Source: JAVMKJ01 sp031732875 (GTDB lineage: Bacteria; Pseudomonadota; Gammaproteobacteria; Competibacterales; Competibacteraceae). Taken from it: 47,846 bases of DNA. A program made the position numbers and the translations under genes. The stretch spans positions 1 through 47,846 of the forward strand of contig JAVMKL010000025.1 in assembly GCA_031732875.1 (NCBI GenBank), read 5' to 3'. Of this stretch, positions 44,101 through 47,846 are shown piece by piece; position 1 is the stretch's first letter; each line of letters begins with the position of its first letter. A model generated the notes under the pieces. The model saw only the letters and a program-made list of their open reading frames with translations, was not told the DNA's origin and did no database searches.

Positions 44101-44707
44101 CCGGAGCGACCATTTGCAGATACGGCTTGCCCAGATGGCGTTCGATCTGATCGAGCAGCTTCTCGGGGCTATATTTATCGTCCAGGAAATATTGAACCAC
44201 CACCGGCGAGGCGGGGTAAAACTCCCGCCGCCAGAAATCGTCGACGATTTCCTGCAAGAGATCGTGGGTATCGGCCATCAGTTCGGTCTCGAACGACAGG
44301 CCGCTTTCGAAGGCGTTGTCGCCGAGCACCCGCTTGCAGAAACCGTGGATGGTGAAGATGGCCGCCTCGTCGAAACCGCGCACGGCGTTGGTCAACCGGC
44401 GGATGGCGATCTCCCGGTCCGCCATCAGGTCCAGCAGCCGCGTGGCGAGTTCGTCGTCCTCGGCGGCGCGACCGCTCAGGAAGGCGAGGCGGATTTGCCC
44501 CAGCCGGTCGCGGATGCGGTCGCGCAATTCCTTGGTGGCGGCGTTGGTGTAGGTGACCACCAGGATGCGGTTGACCGGAATCGCGGCCTCGACCACCAGC
44601 CGCAGATAAAGCGCGGTGATGGTGTAGGTCTTGCCGGTCCCGGCGCTGGCTTCGATCAGGTTGAAGCCGGTCAAGGGGGTATACAGGGGGTCGAGGCGTT
44701 CCATCAT
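41102..44707 (-). CDS. recB: RecBCD subunit RecB (helicase and nuclease)
   Basis: The 3'-5' helicase and sole nuclease of RecBCD, 1201 residues (E. coli 1180). Either of two tandem ATGs at 44707/44704 may start it, after AAAGGAG. The helicase has Walker A ASAGTGKT (20-27), VTYTNAATKELRDRIR, LIDEFQDTDPVQYAIFQRIY, FLVGDPKQAIYSFRGADIFA and TVHKSKGLEYPVVFCPFLW. The C-terminal nuclease has MRGFIDLVFE and FYLVDYKSNWLG with the active-site D, D and K. It is coupled to recD. recC, which usually lies upstream, is not present; instead a 560-base gap and a divergent gene are found there. Confidence 0.97.
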   Translation of the reverse strand: MMERLDPLYTPLTGFNLIEASAGTGKTYTITALYLRLVVEAAIPVNRILVVTYTNAATKELRDRIRDRLGQIRLAFLSGRAAEDDELATRLLDLMADREIAIRRLTNAVRGFDEAAIFTIHGFCKRVLGDNAFESGLSFETELMADTHDLLQEIVDDFWRREFYPASPVVVQYFLDDKYSPEKLLDQIERHLGKPYLQMVAPGGEVDGAALEQAFVAAFRQARDLWLRDRAGIEELLLKAPGLNRQKYGLKHIPGWLEAMEAYLTAEAPRLEVFGKFDQFTTSTLKDSRRKDQEAPRHSFFDACESLRTAREALVDYCRHQIPVKLLAYCNTELAIRKRRQQLQSYDDLLLDLHDALRDPRQGATLIGTLHRRYSAALIDEFQDTDPVQYAIFQRIYAGTDRPVFLVGDPKQAIYSFRGADIFAYLTARRDTPRHYTLDVNWRSDPRLLAALNAVFGTVGEQPFLFDSIPYHAAIPSGRKRHEPLTIQGRLEPPLQVWLLESDDGQPAGKGAASEQAARATAAEIARLLNLGARDRARIGDRPLAGGDIAVLVRSHWQGRLIRNQLLRLGVPSVQHADDSVFAADEAQQLEWLLAAVVEPGDEGRVRTVLASDLFGSSGEDLYRLREEEQAWARWLEKFQDYRQLWREHGFMHFFRAWLVEEGVPQRLLTFRDGERRLTNLLHLAELLHVASRTRPGMAALLKWFGDRRRAPANKDEEQQLRLESDENLVRIVTVHKSKGLEYPVVFCPFLWDGRLRADEKNNTTLLYHDPVDPARTILAVGADEESDARQHARREEMAENLRLFYVALTRAEQRCYLVWGKIKDAGSAPPAWLLHRPTVKESGKDWLQATQERFGKMEAAAIRGDLQTAFAAAGDAVAIAPLPREPGQRYRPPERVEPELQARVFTGSLSESWRIGSFTALTTGQSVEAPDYDMTAAVPGGESGSEVAAVPVRGIFAFPRGARAGTCLHAMFERLDFTQGDRERLEALVNRTLTGHGLDAVEWTPVVADLIERVLATPLDERGLRLALVAPDRRLNELEFTYPLGNLRADGLRRVLERHGYAVGPFREMIENLEFSPLRGYMRGFIDLVFEAGGRFYLVDYKSNWLGPEPAAYRRELLDEAMARESYVLQYLIYTVALHRYLRLRVPDYDYERHFGGVYYLFLRGMDPALGPERGVFRDRPAPELVAALDELMATGTVAV

Positions 44708-44912
44708 GATTTCTCCTTTTCGCTCCGTTCACCGTTTGTCCCCGCCGAACCCCACCGCTCGACACCAATCCGGCCATTTTGGTCAAGGGGGGAGATCCGC
44801 CGCTTGCGGGACCGCGCCGGTCACCGATGCCGCGAGGCCGAGAGCGATCGCGCCCGGAACCCACGGCGCGTGCCGAAAGATCAGGGTCGGATGATCGCCG
44901 GGTAGCCGCTTG

Positions 44913-44950
44913 CTCCCCCGGCCTGCTTGCGGAGGAAGGGTTGGAGACCG
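44913..44950. repeat. Dispersed palindrome copy, degenerate
   Basis: CTCCCCCGGCCTGCTTGCGG followed by AGGAAGGGTTGGAGACCG has the same plan as the in-gene copies (C-rich arm, GC-rich centre, GGAGGAAGGGTTGG arm) and lies in non-coding DNA upstream of recB. Confidence 0.45.
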
Positions 44951-45050
44951 CTCGTTTCCGTCCACGGTGATCGCCACTTCTTTCATTCTGCCACACGATG
45001 ATTGTCCAAGCGATTTCTCGAACAAGGTGCTATCGAACCAGACTGGATCT

Positions 45051-45090
45051 CCCCCTTCGAACGAGGGGGTGAGAGAGGGTCGAGGGAGGC
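45051..45090. repeat. Dispersed palindrome copy near the AAA gene promoter
   Basis: CCCCC-TTCGAACGA-GGGGG (45051-45069) followed by GTGAGAGAGGGTCGAGGG resembles the family seen at 35788 and 40951, including the GGTGAG/AGGGT tail. It ends 18 bases before the TATAAT at 45108. Confidence 0.45.
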
Positions 45091-45269
45091 AAGGAAGCCA
45101 GAATGGTTATAATTTAGCAGTACAAAAAGTCGCTCGAAGGTAACAATCGACCCAATTGATGCGGACCCGGCAAGGACGAGATGCTACAGATGATCGCGGG
45201 CAAGGCGGGTTTTACGCAACCGTTCGTCACGGTGGGAAATGGAAAACCACCCCGAAATCGAGGCTCCCC

Positions 45270-47048
45270 ATGCAATTTCCCTACGGCATCGCCGACTTCG
45301 AGAAGATTCGCCGACAAGGCTATTTCTACCAGGACCGCACCGACCGGATTCGCGCGCTGGAAAGCGTGGGCGAGCAACTCCTGTTGCTGCGCCCGCGCCG
45401 CTTCGGCAAGAGCCTGTGGCTGTCCACCCTGGAAAACTACTACGCCCTCGACCGGGCCGAGCAATTCGAGGCGCTGTTCGGCGACCTGGCCATCGGGCGC
45501 GCGCCGACCGAACGGCGCAACCGGTATTTCGTCCTGCGCTGGAACTTTTCCGAGGTGGCGGCCACCGGGAGCGCCGACCAGATCGGCCAGGCGCTCCACC
45601 GCCATCTCAACGCCTGCGCGGACGGCTTCAGCCGGCGCTACGCCGCCTGGCTGCCCGAGCCGATCGCGCCGATTCCCGGCGACGGCGTGGCCACCCTGCG
45701 CCACTTGACCGCCGCCGTGGCCGCCACCGGCCACAAGCTCTACCTGCTGATCGACGAATACGACAACTTCGCCAACGAACTGATGCCGCGCGGCCAGCGC
45801 GCCCTCGACGAGGATCACTACCGCGCCCTGATTCACGGCGAGGGGCTGCTGAAAACCGTGTTCAAGGCGGTCAAGAGCGCGGCGGAAGAAGGGGGGCTGG
45901 ACCGGGTGTTCATCACCGGCGTCTCGCCGGTGGTGCTGGCCGACCTGTCCAGCGGCTACAACGTCGCCAAGGACATCAGCCGTTGGCCGCAGTGTCTGGA
46001 TTTGTGCGGCTTTACCGGCGATGAAGTGCGCCAGGCGCTCGATGCGGTGGCCGACGCCCGGTCGCTCCCCAGCGCGACGCGCGAGGAGGCGTTCGACACG
46101 ATCCAGCGTTTCTACAACGGATACCGCTTCGACGAAGCCCAGCCGACGCCGGTTTACAACCCGACCCTCGTGCTGTACTTCCTCGACCATCTATACCAGA
46201 ACGGCCGTTTTCCCGAGAACCTGCTGGACGCCAACCTGGCGATGGATCGCAACCGGATCGAGTACGTCGCCAGCCTGCCGCACGGCGACAGCGCGATCGC
46301 CGCCGCTCTCGACGACGCCGCGCCGCTGACCGTCCCGCAACTGGCCGACCGCTTCGGCGTCAAGGACATGCTGGAGGCGGTCAAGGATCAGGCGTTCATG
46401 GCCTCGCTGCTGTACTACCTCGGGGCCTTGACTCAGGCCGGGCGGAACGAGTTCGGCGAACTGCAACTGGTAATCCCCAACCTGGCGATCCGCAAACTCT
46501 ACGTCGAACAAATCCGCGACGCGCTGCTCGGCGCCTACGACGCCCAGCAAACCCGACGGCAAGCCGCCCAGCATTTTTATCGCACCGGCGACCTGGGGCC
46601 GCTCGCGCAGTTCGTCGAAACCCGCTACTTCCCGGTGTTCGACAACCGCGACTTGCGCTGGAGCAACGAACTGGTGGTCAAGACGGCGTTTCTGGTGACG
46701 CTGTTCGCGGACGCCTTCTACATCATGGACTCGGAAGCGGCGGTCGGGCGCGGCTACGCCGATTTGTCCATGATCCTGCGCCCGGACCGACGGCAATACC
46801 AACTGCTGAATCATGTTCTAGAGTTCAAGACCCTGACGGCCAGGGACCTGGGCCTGAACGCCGGGCAACTGGCCGCCGCCACCCGCGAGACCCTGGCCGC
46901 CCACCCCAAGGTGCGCGACATGCTGGCGGAGGCCGGCGCCCAGTTGGCCCGCTATCGGGCGGCGCTCGACGCGAAATACGGCGCCCGGCTCAAGCTCCAG
47001 ACTCACGCCGTGGTCTGCATCGACTTGGCCCGGCTGGTGTGGGAGTGA
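45270..47048 (+). CDS. AAA-ATPase-like protein fused to a PD-(D/E)XK nuclease domain
   Basis: The protein has 592 residues from ATG 45270 (MQFPYGIADFEKIRRQGYFY). This is the predicted ATPase family with a C-terminal DUF1703-type nuclease. The opening YGIADFEKIR...YFYQDRTDRI, the P-loop RPRRFGKSLW (41-50), Walker B KLYLLIDEYDNF and DRVFITGVSPVVLADLSSGYN are typical. A helical middle (GFTGDEVRQALD, RFYNGYRFD, YNPTLVLYFLDHL) is followed by the nuclease part with GRGYADLSMILRP and NHVLEFKTLTA, giving the D and E-x-K. These genes are often present in many copies in one genome and resemble mobile or defence-linked elements. Their function is not established. Confidence 0.92.
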   Translation: MQFPYGIADFEKIRRQGYFYQDRTDRIRALESVGEQLLLLRPRRFGKSLWLSTLENYYALDRAEQFEALFGDLAIGRAPTERRNRYFVLRWNFSEVAATGSADQIGQALHRHLNACADGFSRRYAAWLPEPIAPIPGDGVATLRHLTAAVAATGHKLYLLIDEYDNFANELMPRGQRALDEDHYRALIHGEGLLKTVFKAVKSAAEEGGLDRVFITGVSPVVLADLSSGYNVAKDISRWPQCLDLCGFTGDEVRQALDAVADARSLPSATREEAFDTIQRFYNGYRFDEAQPTPVYNPTLVLYFLDHLYQNGRFPENLLDANLAMDRNRIEYVASLPHGDSAIAAALDDAAPLTVPQLADRFGVKDMLEAVKDQAFMASLLYYLGALTQAGRNEFGELQLVIPNLAIRKLYVEQIRDALLGAYDAQQTRRQAAQHFYRTGDLGPLAQFVETRYFPVFDNRDLRWSNELVVKTAFLVTLFADAFYIMDSEAAVGRGYADLSMILRPDRRQYQLLNHVLEFKTLTARDLGLNAGQLAAATRETLAAHPKVRDMLAEAGAQLARYRAALDAKYGARLKLQTHAVVCIDLARLVWE

Positions 47049-47056
47049 TCATTCAG

Positions 47057-47090
47057 TCCCCTCCGCCGACCAGGAGAGAGGGTTGGGAAA
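47057..47090. repeat. Dispersed palindrome copy between convergent genes
   Basis: TCCCCTCCGCCGACCAGGAG followed by AGAGGGTTGGG has the C-rich arm, centre and GGAGAGAGGGTTGGG arm of the repeat family. It lies between the stops of the AAA gene and the AhpD-like gene and could serve as a terminator for both. Confidence 0.5.
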
Positions 47091-47126
47091 CAAGTCCGGA
47101 TCAAAAGCCATCGGAAATCGGCATTA

Positions 47127-47714
47127 CTACTTCTTCGGCCTGGGCAACCGGCCCATCAAATAGAACTCTTCGTTGGCCCGCATCGCGGTCAGCCCGGCCA
47201 GGCGGTTGGACATGGCAAAGAAGGCGGTGATGGCGCCGATATCCCAGATATCCTCCCGGCTGAATCCGGCCGCGAGCAACGGCTCGAGATCGGCTTCCTC
47301 GACATGGGTGGAACCGGCGGCCAGCTCGAGCGCGAAATCCAGCATCACCCGCTGGCGCGGGGTGATTTCGGCCATGCGGTGATTGATCGCCACCTGATCG
47401 GCCAGCCGGGGATTCTTGGAATAGACCCGCAGGATGGCGCCATGCGCGATCACGCAGTACTGACAGTCATTGGCGCCGCTGGTGGCCACCACGATCATTT
47501 CGCGCTCGGCCTTGGTAAGTCCGCCCTCCTTTTCCATCAGGGCGTCGTGATAGGCGAAAAAGGCCCGGAATTCATCGGGGCGATGGGCCAGGACCAGGAA
47601 CACGTTCGGAATGAAACCCGCCTTCTCCTGCACCGCCAGGATGCGATTGCGGATATCCTCGGGCAGTTTGGAGAGATCGGGAACGGGATAGCGGCTGATC
47701 GGTTGTTCTGACAT
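47127..47714 (-). CDS. AhpD-like/carboxymuconolactone decarboxylase family peroxidase-related protein
   Basis: The protein has 195 residues from ATG 47714. The AhpD-type active site is C84-x2-C87 followed by H91 in NDCQYCVIAHG, preceded by LTKAEREMIVVATSGA as usual in peroxidase-related members. The N-terminal half has GFIPNVFLVLAHRPDEFRAF, a hallmark of the uncharacterised peroxidase-related subgroup. The C-terminal half carries FSREDIWDIGAITAFFAMSN. Members reduce peroxides through the CxxC pair, but the physiological partner here is unknown. It is convergent with the AAA gene and its promoter must lie in 47715-47846. Confidence 0.92.
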   Translation of the reverse strand: MSEQPISRYPVPDLSKLPEDIRNRILAVQEKAGFIPNVFLVLAHRPDEFRAFFAYHDALMEKEGGLTKAEREMIVVATSGANDCQYCVIAHGAILRVYSKNPRLADQVAINHRMAEITPRQRVMLDFALELAAGSTHVEEADLEPLLAAGFSREDIWDIGAITAFFAMSNRLAGLTAMRANEEFYLMGRLPRPKK

Positions 47715-47846
47715 GGGATATTCCCCTCGATCGAAATGCGATAGGTCAGGTCAATATCCTACACGATGCGGCTGGAGAATGCCTTCGAGAGGGTAACCCG
47801 GGTGCCGGAGCAGCCCCTTAACTTTTCCAGGGCCGCTCGCATTCCA

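Larger units (their letters stand above)
44708..45269. other. Non-coding stretch upstream of recB and the AAA/nuclease gene
   Basis: These 562 bases hold the divergent promoters of recB (minus) and the AAA gene (plus). A perfect TATAAT at 45108-45113 lies about 155 bases before the AAA start, without a clear -35. Two copies of the palindromic repeat family lie here (44913-44950 and 45051-45090). A reading frame on the minus strand from 45025 passes through one repeat and looks non-coding. No trace of recC is visible. Confidence 0.55.

Noticed and set aside
44783..45025. Small minus-strand frame of about 80 codons upstream of recB
   Set aside because: It passes through a dispersed repeat and has no conserved feature; treated as non-coding.

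Overview
The window looks like a chromosomal segment of a GC-rich gammaproteobacterium. The beta/beta' subunits, the ribosomal proteins and the tRNA-Trp between tuf and secE all fit that group. A class I polyhydroxyalkanoate synthase and many dispersed palindromes suggest a polymer-storing lineage of the Competibacter/Contendobacter kind. That placement is an inference from gene style; no search was run.

Layout. 1-5119 is a small chromosomal integron. An IntI-type tyrosine recombinase with one frameshift (4158-5119, +) is preceded by an attI-like region. Three gene cassettes are read away from it on the minus strand (3972-2899, 2648-1548, 1289-294). Each cassette is followed by an unusually long composite attC site of 233-248 bp. 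The cassette proteins are of unknown function; one has a HEPN-type RxxxxH motif and one an HExxH metalloprotease motif. The integrase stops 13 bases before rnhB, which is coupled to dnaE.

9337-14886 holds a cNMP-binding/coiled-coil protein, a remnant of an AAA-ATPase gene, phaC, msrA and a two-gene ABC exporter. 15020-31515 (all minus) is one continuous transcription/translation block reading rpsL-rpsG-fusA-tuf-tRNA-Trp-secE-nusG-rplK-rplA-rplJ-rplL-rpoB-rpoC. A near-consensus sigma70 promoter lies upstream of rpsL and a rho-independent terminator lies after rpoC. Relative to the common order (tuf-trpT-secE...rpoC-rpsL-rpsG-fusA-tuf) the block is circularly permuted through tuf.

31955-34968 (+) encodes a Hanks-type membrane kinase overlapping an OmpA-type lipoprotein gene. 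35003-38988 (+) is a single-chain restriction-modification enzyme followed by a Uma2-family nuclease-like gene. 39192-44707 (minus) is recB-recD without an adjacent recC. 45270-47048 (+) is an AAA-ATPase/PD-(D/E)XK protein, and the window ends with an AhpD-like protein.

The points most worth checking are the composite attC sites, whose folded architecture is kept at all three junctions although the sequence of one differs; the attI that supplies a ribosome-binding site and start codon to the first cassette; the broken integrase; the permuted str-rif block; and a palindromic repeat family inserted in frame in recD and in the restriction-modification gene.
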